DNA from: Collinsella sp.
GTDB taxonomy: Bacteria > Actinomycetota > Coriobacteriia > Coriobacteriales > Coriobacteriaceae
Direction of reading: 5' to 3'
DNA: 64,000 nucleotides
Assembly (NCBI GenBank): GCA_019419455.1
Contig: DXZW01000032.1
Coordinates: 62,001-126,000 of the forward strand
Part shown: positions 1 to 6,986 of the stretch, in pieces
Layout: each line of letters begins with the position of its first letter
Numbering within the stretch: the first letter of the stretch is position 1
Notes under the pieces: generated by a model
Told to the model about the DNA's origin: nothing
The model's input: the letters and a program-made list of their open reading frames with translations, nothing else
The model's database searches: none
Position numbers and translations under genes: made by a program

Positions 1-332
1 TCGTGGCGCTGACCGTTGTGGTGTATGCCGGAGTCGGTTTGGTGCTGAGCCCCTCGCAAACGGCCGGCTTGGAGACGCTGCCTGCCGCTGAGCATCCTCA
101 CGGAACGGCATTGCTCAACACGTGGAACATGATTGCCGCATCGTTTGGCCCGTCGCTGTTTATCGGCCTGCTCTCGAGTTCTGCGGCGACTGCCGGTGTC
201 GCTGGCGCTGCGACGGACGTTGCCCAGGCGATTGGATTTGCAGCTGCCGTGCGTGTGGCGGCTGTAATTGCCGTGGTTGGGTTCGCGACGTCGCTGGTGT
301 ACGCTCGTCGCGAGTCGCACATGTCGCATTAA
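1..332 (+). CDS. MFS transporter, C-terminal part (partial at window edge)
   Basis: The reading frame is open from the left edge and ends at TAA 330-332; the real start lies outside the window. The visible ~109 residues hold about three hydrophobic helices, with a Ser-Pro-Ser-Gln stretch and an ATLLNT-like segment (HGTALLNTWNMIAASFG) typical of the last helices of DHA2-type major facilitator drug exporters. It would act in the cytoplasmic membrane as a proton-coupled exporter. The substrate cannot be told from this fragment. The tail is short, basic and then His-rich (RRESHMSH). No gene shares its transcript within the window, and the next gene starts 150 bp downstream. Confidence 0.7.
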   Translation, partial: VALTVVVYAGVGLVLSPSQTAGLETLPAAEHPHGTALLNTWNMIAASFGPSLFIGLLSSSAATAGVAGAATDVAQAIGFAAAVRVAAVIAVVGFATSLVYARRESHMSH

Positions 333-436
333 TGTGTGCACATAGATTCTGCAGCTAGATTGGATGGCGACACCATAAACTAATGGACGTTTTGCCGAGA
401 GGCATGAATGTTTAAAGCGCAAAGAGTGCGCGACGG

Positions 437-470
437 GCCCCGCGAATGGGGCGATGATGCCCGAGAGGGC
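437..470 (+). promoter_or_regulatory. Two small hairpins in the leader of the RGG-protein gene
   Basis: GCCCC (437-441) pairs with GGGGC (448-452). GCCC (459-462) pairs with GGGC (467-470) around a GAGA tetraloop. The second hairpin ends a few bases before the AAGGAG ribosome binding site (475-480) of the gene at 485. Both are short and could be chance in GC-rich DNA. The position would suit translational control, possibly by the RNA-binding product itself, which is speculation. Confidence 0.3.
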
Positions 471-484
471 CAAGAAGGAGTCTC

Positions 485-1396
485 ATGTCTGAGAACGAGG
501 AGATCATGAACGAGACCGAGAACGAGACCATGGCTGCCGAGGTCGAGGCAGTCGAGACCGTGGAGACCGAAGCTGCCGAGGTTGAGGCTGCTGACGAGGT
601 TTCCGCCGAGGAGGAGGCCGAGGTTGTCGAGGCCGCCGTTGATTACGATGACGAAGAGCTGATGGACAAGATGCAGAAGGCCGCCCGCCTGCTGCGTAGC
701 CGTCGCTTTGCTATTTCCAAGGAGGAGGAGGCCAAGGCCGAGCGCATGGCGAACATCGAGCGCGCCATCAAGCTTCTTGACCTCAAGCCCAAGATGGAGC
801 AGAAGGAAATGTCCGACCTGCTGGGTATGCGCCTTCGTGAGCTCGATGGCCTGATGGCCGAGGCCGAGGCTGCCGATCTGGTCGGCCGCATCGACGACGC
901 CGAGGGCGATATGCGCAAGATCGTCGTCTTCGCTGCCGAGGATGCCGCTGAGGGCCTGGTCGAGCTTGCCAACAAGAAGGAGAAGCTCCTGCCCGAGCTT
1001 TCTTACGAGGAGGCTACCGAGCTGATGGCCGCTCTCGATAAGGTTATCGCTCCGCTCGTCGCCATGGGCCTGGACGAGGACCGCGGTCCTCGCGGCGGCC
1101 GTGACGACCGCGGTGGCCGTGGCGGCGACCGTGGCGGTCGCGGCGGCTTTGGCGATCGCGGTGGCCGTGGCGGCGACCGTGGCGGTCGCGGTGGCGATCG
1201 CGGTGGCCGCGGCGGCTTTGGTGACCGTGGCGGCGACCGTGGCGGTCGCGGCGGCTTTGGCGGCAACCGTGGTGGCTATGGCGACCGCGGCGGCAACCGT
1301 GGCGGCTTTGGCGGCAACCGTGGTAACGACCGCGGTGGCCGTGGCGGCGATCGCGGTGGCCGCAACGGTGGCGGCTTCCGCGGCAACCGTTTTTAG
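485..1396 (+). CDS. MarR-like winged-helix protein with long Arg-Gly-Gly tail
   Basis: 303 residues in three parts. Residues 1-58 are strongly acidic (Glu/Val/Ala). Residues 59-195 are helical, with a stretch (about 88-190) that reads like a MarR-type winged helix: a helix-turn-helix (MEQKEMSDLLGMRLRELDGL), a following helix ending in LV, a short acidic wing, and a C-terminal dimer-like helix. Residues about 199-303 are almost entirely RGG/GGF/GDRGG repeats, as in RNA-binding RGG domains. The start follows AAGGAG with a 4-base gap. It stands alone, and its stop codon touches the first base of a structured repeat. RGG tails usually bind RNA or drive condensation in eukaryotes, so a nucleic-acid-binding role is likely, but the target is unknown. 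I cannot name a characterised homologue. Confidence 0.8.
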   Translation: MSENEEIMNETENETMAAEVEAVETVETEAAEVEAADEVSAEEEAEVVEAAVDYDDEELMDKMQKAARLLRSRRFAISKEEEAKAERMANIERAIKLLDLKPKMEQKEMSDLLGMRLRELDGLMAEAEAADLVGRIDDAEGDMRKIVVFAAEDAAEGLVELANKKEKLLPELSYEEATELMAALDKVIAPLVAMGLDEDRGPRGGRDDRGGRGGDRGGRGGFGDRGGRGGDRGGRGGDRGGRGGFGDRGGDRGGRGGFGGNRGGYGDRGGNRGGFGGNRGNDRGGRGGDRGGRNGGGFRGNRF

Positions 1397-1632
1397 TTAC
1401 GGCGTTTTACCAAACGCCGTAACGGGCCGACGCTGCGCGGGCCGCATTTGGACAATCTGACGTTCAACTTCAAGGGCGCGACCAGAAGGTCAGCGCCCTT
1501 TCGTTTCACGCCACCTTGTCACAAATGCGACTCGCTCGCTGACTTATGCTCAACCTATGGCGTCATCTCGCCCCAAAAGGGCCTCCCTCGCTCTGGCGGG
1601 TTTTCGCTGTCGGTACCAAAATATCGGCGTTG
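1396..1632 (+). repeat. Structured intergenic repeat A, copy 1
   Basis: Starts with a perfect 12-bp hairpin GTTACGGCGTTT (1396-1407) / AAACGCCGTAAC (1412-1423). An outer stem CGCATTTG+GACAA (1443-1455) / TTGTC-A-CAAATGCG (1516-1529) encloses conserved linkers CAATCTG (1453-1459) and TTCAACTTC (1463-1471). Inside is a hairpin AAGGGCGC-GACC (1472-1483), loop AGAA, GGTC-A-GCGCCCTT (1488-1500). A conserved 3' block starts CTCGCTCTGGCGGG at 1587. The second copy is at 53451-53620. This copy carries about 55-65 extra bases before the 3' block. It could be a structured RNA, a non-autonomous mobile element or both. The first hairpin has no U-tract, so it is not a standard terminator. Confidence 0.75.
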
Positions 1633-1642
1633 CCTTGATCCA

Positions 1643-1696
1643 AACCTACCAAAAGGGGGACAAGTTTATTTTGGTCGGTTTTATCTGGGCAAACGT
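1643..1696 (+). repeat. AACC...GGGACA...GGTT hairpin repeat B, copy 1
   Basis: The 54-bp block matches the reverse complement of 23830-23882 at nearly all positions. It folds as AACC, a 2-nt internal loop, CCAAAA, a GGGGGACA-containing loop, TTTTGG, a 2-nt internal loop, GGTT. The flanking 3' segment ending ATCTGGGCAAACGT is also conserved between copies although it is not part of the stem, so the conserved unit is larger than the hairpin. Confidence 0.7.
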
Positions 1697-1710
1697 GGCC
1701 GTCTATCGCA

Positions 1711-1772
1711 ATGTAGTCGTTGGGAACGTTCTTGTTTGACTAGTCGTTTAAGAACATCCCCAACGGCTACAT
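1711..1772. repeat. 23-bp imperfect palindrome
   Basis: Arms 1711-1733 and 1750-1772 pair at 20 of 23 positions plus one G-U wobble. The 16-base loop contains the palindrome GACTAGTC. It sits between the convergent RGG-protein and pdxT genes, immediately after repeat B. It lacks a T-tract on either side, so a plain terminator is not the best explanation. Confidence 0.6.
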
Positions 1773-1809
1773 AGCATGAGAGTGGAAATCTACGCTCGTT
1801 CGTTTTTGC

Positions 1810-2397
1810 CTACATTTGGAGGAAGAGCTCGTGGAGGCGGGCGTCGTCGTCGAGCTCGGGGTGGAAGGTGACGCCGAGCTGGTTGTCTTGACGGGCGGCG
1901 ACGATGCGGCCATCGACTTCGGACAGGGCCTTGGCATTGCCGTGCACCTTGACGATGCGGGGTGCACGGATAAACGTCAGCGGCACTTCACCGTCGATAC
2001 CGTCTACCCGCCCCTTGGTGCGAAAGCTGCCGAGCTGTCTGCCATAGGCATTACGCTCAACGAGCACATCCATGGTTGCCAGGCGCGGCGTCCCCTTATC
2101 GTCGTGGGCGGCAAGGTCGCGCGCCAGCAGAATCAAGCCGGCGCAAGTCCCCAATACAGGCATGCCTTCAACAATGCGGATGCGAAGCCCCTCGAGCATA
2201 CCGAGTTCGGCAAGTAGCTTGCCCTGAACGGTGGACTCGCCGCCGGGGAGGACCAGGCGGTCAAAGTTCTGCTGCAAATCGGCCGCCTGCCTCAGCTCAA
2301 TACAGTGCGCGCCCAGCTCAGATAGTCTTGCCTCGTGCTCGGCAAAAGCGCCTTGGACCGCCAGCACGGCGACCGTTTGGTCTGCATAATCGCTCAT
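1810..2397 (-). CDS. pdxT: Pyridoxal 5'-phosphate synthase glutaminase subunit PdxT
   Basis: Class I glutamine amidotransferase of 195 residues, the usual family length. It releases ammonia from glutamine and channels it to PdxS for de novo PLP synthesis. The oxyanion region LPGGEST (50-56), nucleophile Cys85 (GTCAGL) and His179/Glu181 (TFHPEL) form the expected triad. The gene lies 20 bp downstream of pdxS on the same strand and clearly shares its transcript. The cytosolic complex should be a PdxS dodecamer carrying 12 PdxT. Confidence 0.97.
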   Translation of the reverse strand: MSDYADQTVAVLAVQGAFAEHEARLSELGAHCIELRQAADLQQNFDRLVLPGGESTVQGKLLAELGMLEGLRIRIVEGMPVLGTCAGLILLARDLAAHDDKGTPRLATMDVLVERNAYGRQLGSFRTKGRVDGIDGEVPLTFIRAPRIVKVHGNAKALSEVDGRIVAARQDNQLGVTFHPELDDDARLHELFLQM

Positions 2398-2417
2398 GTG
2401 CGATCCTTTCTGCTGGA

Positions 2418-3308
2418 CTAGCGCCCGCGCTCCTCCATGATGATCTCGATCTCGTCGGCGTTGATGCCCACCATGGCCTCGCCCAGGTCCTCCGAAAGCC
2501 CGGCGATGAGTTTGGCATCGGTGAAGTTTGCCACGGCCTTGACGATGGCGGCGGCGCGCTTAGCGGGGTCGCCGCTCTTAAAGATACCCGAGCCGACAAA
2601 GACGCCCTCGGCACCCAGCTGCATCATCAACGCGGCGTCGGCGGGGGTCGCTACGCCGCCGGCGGCAAAGTTCACGACGGGAAGCTTGCCCGTGGCATGG
2701 ACCTCGCGGACCAGTTCGACCGGAACCTGCAGCTGTTTGGCTGCCTCAAAGAGCTCATCATCGCGCAGAGCGACAACGTCACGGATCTGCTTTTGGATCT
2801 TGCGCATGTGGCGCACGGCTTGGACGACGTCGCCCGTGCCCGGCTCGCCCTTGGTGCGAATCATCGTGGCGCCCTCGGCAACACGGCGCAACGCCTCGCC
2901 CAGATCGCGGGCGCCGCAGACAAACGGCACGTCAAACTGGGTCTTGTCGATGTGATAAACGTCATCGGCGGGGGAGAGAACCTCGGACTCGTCGATGTAA
3001 TCGATCTCGATGGCCTGCAGGATCTGCGCCTCGACAATGTGACCGATGCGGCACTTGGCCATGACGGGGATGGAGACGGCCTCTTGGATGCCCTTGATCA
3101 TCTTGGGATCGCTCATACGCGAGACGCCGCCTGCGGCACGGATGTCGGCCGGGATGCGCTCGAGAGCCATGACGGCGCAGGCGCCTGCCTCCTCGGCGAT
3201 GCGTGCCTGCTCGGGAGTGGTGACGTCCATGATGACGCCGCCCTTGAGCATCTGCGCGAGCTCGCGGTTGAGTTTGACGCGATCGGCCTTGCTGGTCTGT
3301 TCTACCAT
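2418..3308 (-). CDS. pdxS: Pyridoxal 5'-phosphate synthase subunit PdxS
   Basis: TIM-barrel PLP synthase lyase subunit, 296 residues. It builds PLP from ribose 5-phosphate, glyceraldehyde 3-phosphate and ammonia. The motif [10 protein letters not shown] contains the imine-forming Lys85, and the phosphate-binding end [12 protein letters not shown] and GVFVGSGIF are intact. A longer reading frame exists upstream, but the ATG at 3308 has an AAGGGAG ribosome binding site and gives the normal N-terminus ([11 protein letters not shown]). It is the first gene of pdxST and is divergent from a MocR-type regulator, so control by that regulator is expected. Confidence 0.97.
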   Translation of the reverse strand: MVEQTSKADRVKLNRELAQMLKGGVIMDVTTPEQARIAEEAGACAVMALERIPADIRAAGGVSRMSDPKMIKGIQEAVSIPVMAKCRIGHIVEAQILQAIEIDYIDESEVLSPADDVYHIDKTQFDVPFVCGARDLGEALRRVAEGATMIRTKGEPGTGDVVQAVRHMRKIQKQIRDVVALRDDELFEAAKQLQVPVELVREVHATGKLPVVNFAAGGVATPADAALMMQLGAEGVFVGSGIFKSGDPAKRAAAIVKAVANFTDAKLIAGLSEDLGEAMVGINADEIEIIMEERGR

Positions 3309-3400
3309 GGTTGCTCCCTTGGTTGGCATGTGCATTGCTTGACGGAACATCCTATCGGGGAGCTGGGTATGGCGAAATACTCAGTTTTCGAGATAATTAC

Positions 3401-3442
3401 AAGGTCAGACTAATACCAGATTGAACAGCGCGATAAGGTCAG
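3401..3442 (+). promoter_or_regulatory. Candidate PdxR operator: direct repeats between pdxS and pdxR
   Basis: AAGGTCAG occurs at 3401-3408 and again at 3435-3442, start to start 34 bp, about three helical turns. The pair lies in the AT-richer pdxS/pdxR intergenic region. MocR/PdxR proteins are known to bind spaced direct repeats as dimers. The second copy overlaps the leader just before the pdxR start, which would suit autoregulation. Assignment is by position and spacing only. Confidence 0.45.
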
Positions 3443-3453
3443 GTGGCAAACAC

Positions 3454-4869
3454 ATGCTTGACTACAATTTGGAAAAACGCGGCGAAGCATCGCTCTATGA
3501 GTATGTTTACCAGCAAATTCGAGATGATATCGTAGCTGGACGCATTGCGGCGGGGGAACATCTTCCGTCTAAGCGCGCCTTTGCCAGTCATCTGGGAATC
3601 AGTGTCATTACCATCGAGAATGCATATAACCAGTTACTTGCCGAGGGCTATATTTGCTCAATGCCGCGTCGGGGCTACTACGCTTGCGAGCTTCCGGATG
3701 CACCGGTTTTGCCTTCGGCTGCGGAGGGCATCGACCGAGATGCCGTCTCCGCGGGCCCCAGCGCACATGATATCAACGGACAGGTCGAGCGATTTGATGC
3801 GCTTTCTCCTTCCGCTTTGGAGGCGGCGCGGCTTTGGCAAAGCGCGCTGCGGGCGACGCTGGCATCCGAAGACGAACGCGAAATCTTTTCGACTGCGCCG
3901 GCACAGGGCACCGCTCGGCTACGACGCGCAATTGCTCACCACCTGCGCGGGACAAGGGGTATGAATGTCGACCCCGACAACATCGTTATCGGTGCGGGCG
4001 CCCAGCTGCTCGATACCATGTTGGTTCAGTTGCTTGGAGCCGACAAGGTGTATGCCGTTGAGGATCCGGGCTATTTGCGCCTGACGCGCATCTATCAGGC
4101 CATGGGCTGCAAAGTTCGACATATCCCGTTGGATGATGAGGGCGTGGTCTTGAGCACTCTGCAGAAAAGCGGGACCGATGTCCTTCATCTGATGCCGTCC
4201 CATCAGTATCCGACCGGCCTTGTGACGAGCATTGCGCGTCGCTACGCGCTGCTCAGCTGGGCCGCCGAGCGACCGGGTCGGTATCTCATCGAAGATGACT
4301 TTGATTGTGAGTTTCGCCTTGCCGGCAAACCGATTCCCGCGCTCGCGTCGATCGATGCCGCCCAGTCGGTTATCTACACCAACACGTTTTCGAAGAGCCT
4401 GTCATCGGCGTTGCGTCTAGCGTACATGGTGCTGCCCGACGAGCTAATGGAGCGGTTTAGGCGCAACCTTGGTTTTTACGCCTCGTCGGTGAGTTCTGTT
4501 GACCAGGTCGCTTTGGCTCGTTTGCTGGAATCGGGTGATTACGAGCGACATGTGAACCGCGTGCGCGTTCGTGCTCGCGAGGCGCGTGATGGCCTGGCGG
4601 CGCTTGTGCGGAAAGCGTTTCCGGCAGGGGAGGTTTCGATCGAGCATGCGGACGCGGGCCTTTACTGCACCGTTGCCCTGTCCGAGGACGGAGCGGGGAA
4701 GAGTTTCGCGAAGGCTCTTGCTGACGCTCGTATTTCCTATGTCAACATCGCCGATTGCCTGTGGACGGGTGATCGGGCATCGACTAAGAACGCTCCATCT
4801 CGCGTCCTCATACAATACGACGACCTGAGCCCTCAGTCGCTCATCGCTCTTCAAGAGCAGCTGCAATAA
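3454..4869 (+). CDS. pdxR: MocR/PdxR-type regulator (GntR wHTH + aminotransferase domain)
   Basis: 471 residues. An N-terminal GntR winged helix (about 8-75; LPSKRAFASHLGISVITIENA) is followed by a fold-type I aminotransferase domain with the PLP-lysine motif NTFSKSLSSALRLAY (Lys314) and the EDDFDCEFR segment. Such proteins sense PLP and control pdxST. The divergent placement next to pdxST supports that role here. A TTG start lies at 3421, but ATG 3454 has an AGGTGG ribosome binding site 8 bases upstream and gives a conventional N-terminus. The gene ends next to a terminator shared with the convergent rubrerythrin gene. Confidence 0.9.
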   Translation: MLDYNLEKRGEASLYEYVYQQIRDDIVAGRIAAGEHLPSKRAFASHLGISVITIENAYNQLLAEGYICSMPRRGYYACELPDAPVLPSAAEGIDRDAVSAGPSAHDINGQVERFDALSPSALEAARLWQSALRATLASEDEREIFSTAPAQGTARLRRAIAHHLRGTRGMNVDPDNIVIGAGAQLLDTMLVQLLGADKVYAVEDPGYLRLTRIYQAMGCKVRHIPLDDEGVVLSTLQKSGTDVLHLMPSHQYPTGLVTSIARRYALLSWAAERPGRYLIEDDFDCEFRLAGKPIPALASIDAAQSVIYTNTFSKSLSSALRLAYMVLPDELMERFRRNLGFYASSVSSVDQVALARLLESGDYERHVNRVRVRAREARDGLAALVRKAFPAGEVSIEHADAGLYCTVALSEDGAGKSFAKALADARISYVNIADCLWTGDRASTKNAPSRVLIQYDDLSPQSLIALQEQLQ

Positions 4870-4875
4870 GCCCAC

Positions 4876-4906
4876 GAAAAAGGCCCGAACCATGCGGTCC
4901 GGGCCT
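4876..4906 (-). terminator. Terminator between pdxR and rubrerythrin (convergent)
   Basis: AGGCCCGAACC (4881-4891) pairs with GGTCCGGGCCT (4896-4906) around ATGC, with one internal A/C mismatch. On the minus strand it is followed by TTTTT, so it mainly ends the rubrerythrin transcript, but it can also stop pdxR read-through. Confidence 0.75.
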
Positions 4907-4940
4907 CATCGAGCTAGAGGTTATGTCTCAGGCGGTTGGC

Positions 4941-5501
4941 TTAGCCAAAGTAGCGCTTGAGCAGGCCGGCGAAAGCCTTGCCGTGGCGGGCCTCGTCGCG
5001 AGCCATCTCGTGCACGGTGTCATGGATGGCATCGAGGCCAGCGGCCTTGGCGCGCTTAGCAAGATCGGTCTTGCCGGCGGTGGCGCCGTTCTCGGCCTCA
5101 ACGCGCATCTCGAGGTTCTTCTTGGTGGAGTCGGTCACGACCTCGCCCAGGAGCTCAGCGAACTTGGCGGCATGCTCCGCCTCCTCGTGGGCAGCCTTCT
5201 CCCAGTACAGGCCGATCTCGGGATAGCCCTCGCGATGAGCGACACGAGCCATGGCCAGGTACATACCGACCTCAGAGCACTCGCCCTCAAAGTTAGCGCG
5301 CAGGTCGGCAACGATGTCCTCGGAGACGCCCTCCATCTTGGCGACGCCCACGACGTGCTCGGCAGCCCACTCGAGCTGGCCCTCCTCCTGCTTCAGGAAA
5401 CGAGAACCGGGAACGCCGCACTGGGGGCACTTAAAATCCTCGGGCAGCTGGTCGCCGTCGAACTCTTCCACATAACCGCAAACGGGGCAAACAAACTTCA
5501 T
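4941..5501 (-). CDS. Reverse rubrerythrin (NADH-peroxidase type)
   Basis: 186 residues with the domains in reverse order. A rubredoxin-like Fe(Cys)4 site is at the N-terminus (C5-x2-C8, C25-x2-C28), followed by a ferritin-like diiron four-helix domain ([33 protein letters not shown], and a distal [13 protein letters not shown]). Clostridial reverse rubrerythrins reduce hydrogen peroxide with electrons from NADH via rubredoxin oxidoreductase. The role here should be oxygen/peroxide defence in an anaerobe. A longer frame runs to 5606, but ATG 5501 has AAAGGA upstream and begins exactly at the rubredoxin domain ([10 protein letters not shown]). The gene is monocistronic. Confidence 0.93.
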   Translation of the reverse strand: MKFVCPVCGYVEEFDGDQLPEDFKCPQCGVPGSRFLKQEEGQLEWAAEHVVGVAKMEGVSEDIVADLRANFEGECSEVGMYLAMARVAHREGYPEIGLYWEKAAHEEAEHAAKFAELLGEVVTDSTKKNLEMRVEAENGATAGKTDLAKRAKAAGLDAIHDTVHEMARDEARHGKAFAGLLKRYFG

Positions 5502-5618
5502 GATTCGATCCTTTCGATCGATGGCGATTGCGCGCTCGTCCGGTCCCGTAAGGGCCCTCTCCGGACGTGCGTCTTGACGAGTTCTATTATCCATAAATGC
5601 GACCAAATGTGAAGCCTA

Positions 5619-5635
5619 TTAGGAATGATTTTTAA
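5619..5635. promoter_or_regulatory. Weak PerR/Fur-like palindrome upstream of rubrerythrin
   Basis: TTAGGAAT (5619-5626), G, ATTTTTAA (5628-5635) match as an inverted repeat at 6 of 8 positions. It lies in the AT-rich stretch upstream of the rubrerythrin gene, where a PerR or Fur site might be expected. The half-sites and length do not fit the PerR consensus well. Confidence 0.2.
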
Positions 5636-5722
5636 TAAAACAATTTTGAGATATGAAGATGTTGATTGATTAACGATTGGCGGGCCGTCTGCGATCTCCG
5701 CTGAGTACAATCGGTCGAGCAA

Positions 5723-5740
5723 ATGTTGACCTATCAACAA
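5723..5740. promoter_or_regulatory. Rex-like operator upstream of alcohol dehydrogenase
   Basis: ATGTTGA (5723-5729), CCTA, TCAACAA (5734-5740). The inner TGTTGA-N4-TCAACA is a perfect palindrome. The layout matches the known redox regulator Rex site TTGTTAA-N4-TTAACAA with few differences. It lies 18 bp before the start of an NAD-dependent alcohol dehydrogenase, a classic Rex target class. Confidence 0.5.
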
Positions 5741-5757
5741 ATAAGGGAGTTTCCTTT

Positions 5758-6978
5758 ATGCATCTAGCCAGTCGTGCCTGGTGCCGAACATATCAGACGG
5801 TTTTTCGCATTGCATTGCCGATCCTGCCCTATACCGAGCCGCGCATTTTGGAGCATGCCGAGGATGTGCCCGCGGTGCTTCAAAAGCGCTCGATCCAGAA
5901 GGTCCTTATCGTGACAGACCCTGGTATTGCACGTTTGGGGCTCACGGCATCACTCGAGCGTGCGCTTACGGCTCAGGGGATTGGCGTTACGGTCTATGCC
6001 GAAACGCGTATGAACCCCACGGTCTCAAACGTGGAGGAAGCGGCGTCCCTGTATCGAGAGAGCGCCTGCCAGGCCATTATCGGCTTTGGCGGTGGCTCGG
6101 CCATGGACTGTGCCAAGGGCGTGGGAGCACGCATCGCGCAGCCAAACAAGCCCATCAACAAGATGCGCGGGCTGCTGCGGATTCATCGTCGCCTGCCGCT
6201 GCTCATCGCCGTTCCCACCACGGCAGGCACGGGAAGCGAGGTTACGCTTGCGGCGGTAATTACCGATGATGAGACGCACTACAAGTACCCCATTAACGAC
6301 TTTGTGCTTATCCCGCGCCTTGCGGTGCACGACCCCGAGTTTACGCGCGGCCTGCCCGCCTCCATTACGGGGCAGACGGGCATGGACGCCCTGACGCATG
6401 CTGTCGAGGCCTTTATCGGGCGAAGCACCACGCCCTATACGCGCAAGATGGCGCGACAGGCGGTTCAGCTCATCCACGACAATTTGCTCGAGGCCTATGA
6501 GCATGGCGACAACATGCGTGCACGTCGCAATATGCTTTCGGCGGCGTATAAGGCGGGTGTTGCGTTTACCCGCTCCTATGTCGGATATGTGCATGCCATC
6601 GCGCACAGTCTGGGCGGCCGATACGGAATTCCGCACGGTTTGGCCAACGCGATCATCCTGCCGCACATGCTTCGCGCTTATGGTGACGCCGCCGCCCCCA
6701 AGCTTGCCGACCTCGCTCGCATGGCGGGCATTGCGCCGGCTACCGCACAGGATAGTCTTGCGGCCGAGGCCTTTATCGATTGGGTCGACCGCATGAACGG
6801 GGCCCTGGGAATCCCCAAATATGTCTCAGGTATTCGCCGCTCCGACATTCCTGAGATGGCGGCGCATGCCGATGCCGAGGCCAATCCCCTGTACCCCGTT
6901 CCGCTTTTGATGGACCGCTTGGAGCTCGAGCATATGTACGAAGTCGTTGCAGGTGGTATGTTTGAGGGCGAGAACTAG
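5758..6978 (+). CDS. Iron-containing (group III) alcohol dehydrogenase
   Basis: 406 residues, typical of the family. It shows the nucleotide-binding motif GFGGGSAMDCAKG, PTTAGTGSEVT, and the metal-binding histidine segments TGMDALTHAVEA and HAIAHSLGGRYGIPHGLANA. It should interconvert alcohols and aldehydes with NAD(P)H. It is followed 8 bp later by an aldehyde dehydrogenase on the same strand, so the pair may handle one aldehyde intermediate. ATG 5758 has an AAGGGAG site; the frame is open 27 codons further but without a ribosome binding site. A Rex-like palindrome sits just upstream. Confidence 0.93.
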   Translation: MHLASRAWCRTYQTVFRIALPILPYTEPRILEHAEDVPAVLQKRSIQKVLIVTDPGIARLGLTASLERALTAQGIGVTVYAETRMNPTVSNVEEAASLYRESACQAIIGFGGGSAMDCAKGVGARIAQPNKPINKMRGLLRIHRRLPLLIAVPTTAGTGSEVTLAAVITDDETHYKYPINDFVLIPRLAVHDPEFTRGLPASITGQTGMDALTHAVEAFIGRSTTPYTRKMARQAVQLIHDNLLEAYEHGDNMRARRNMLSAAYKAGVAFTRSYVGYVHAIAHSLGGRYGIPHGLANAIILPHMLRAYGDAAAPKLADLARMAGIAPATAQDSLAAEAFIDWVDRMNGALGIPKYVSGIRRSDIPEMAAHADAEANPLYPVPLLMDRLELEHMYEVVAGGMFEGEN

Positions 6979-6986
6979 GAGGGTCC

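Noticed and set aside
1003..1266. Long minus-strand and alternate-frame open frames across the RGG tail
   Set aside because: They are low-complexity shadows (Pro/Arg/Ser or Ala/Val runs) of the GC-rich RGG repeats with no ribosome binding site.
2076..3413. 445-codon plus-strand frame opposite pdxST
   Set aside because: It runs antisense to two clearly functional genes and has no recognisable domain; GC-rich codon bias keeps the opposite frame open.
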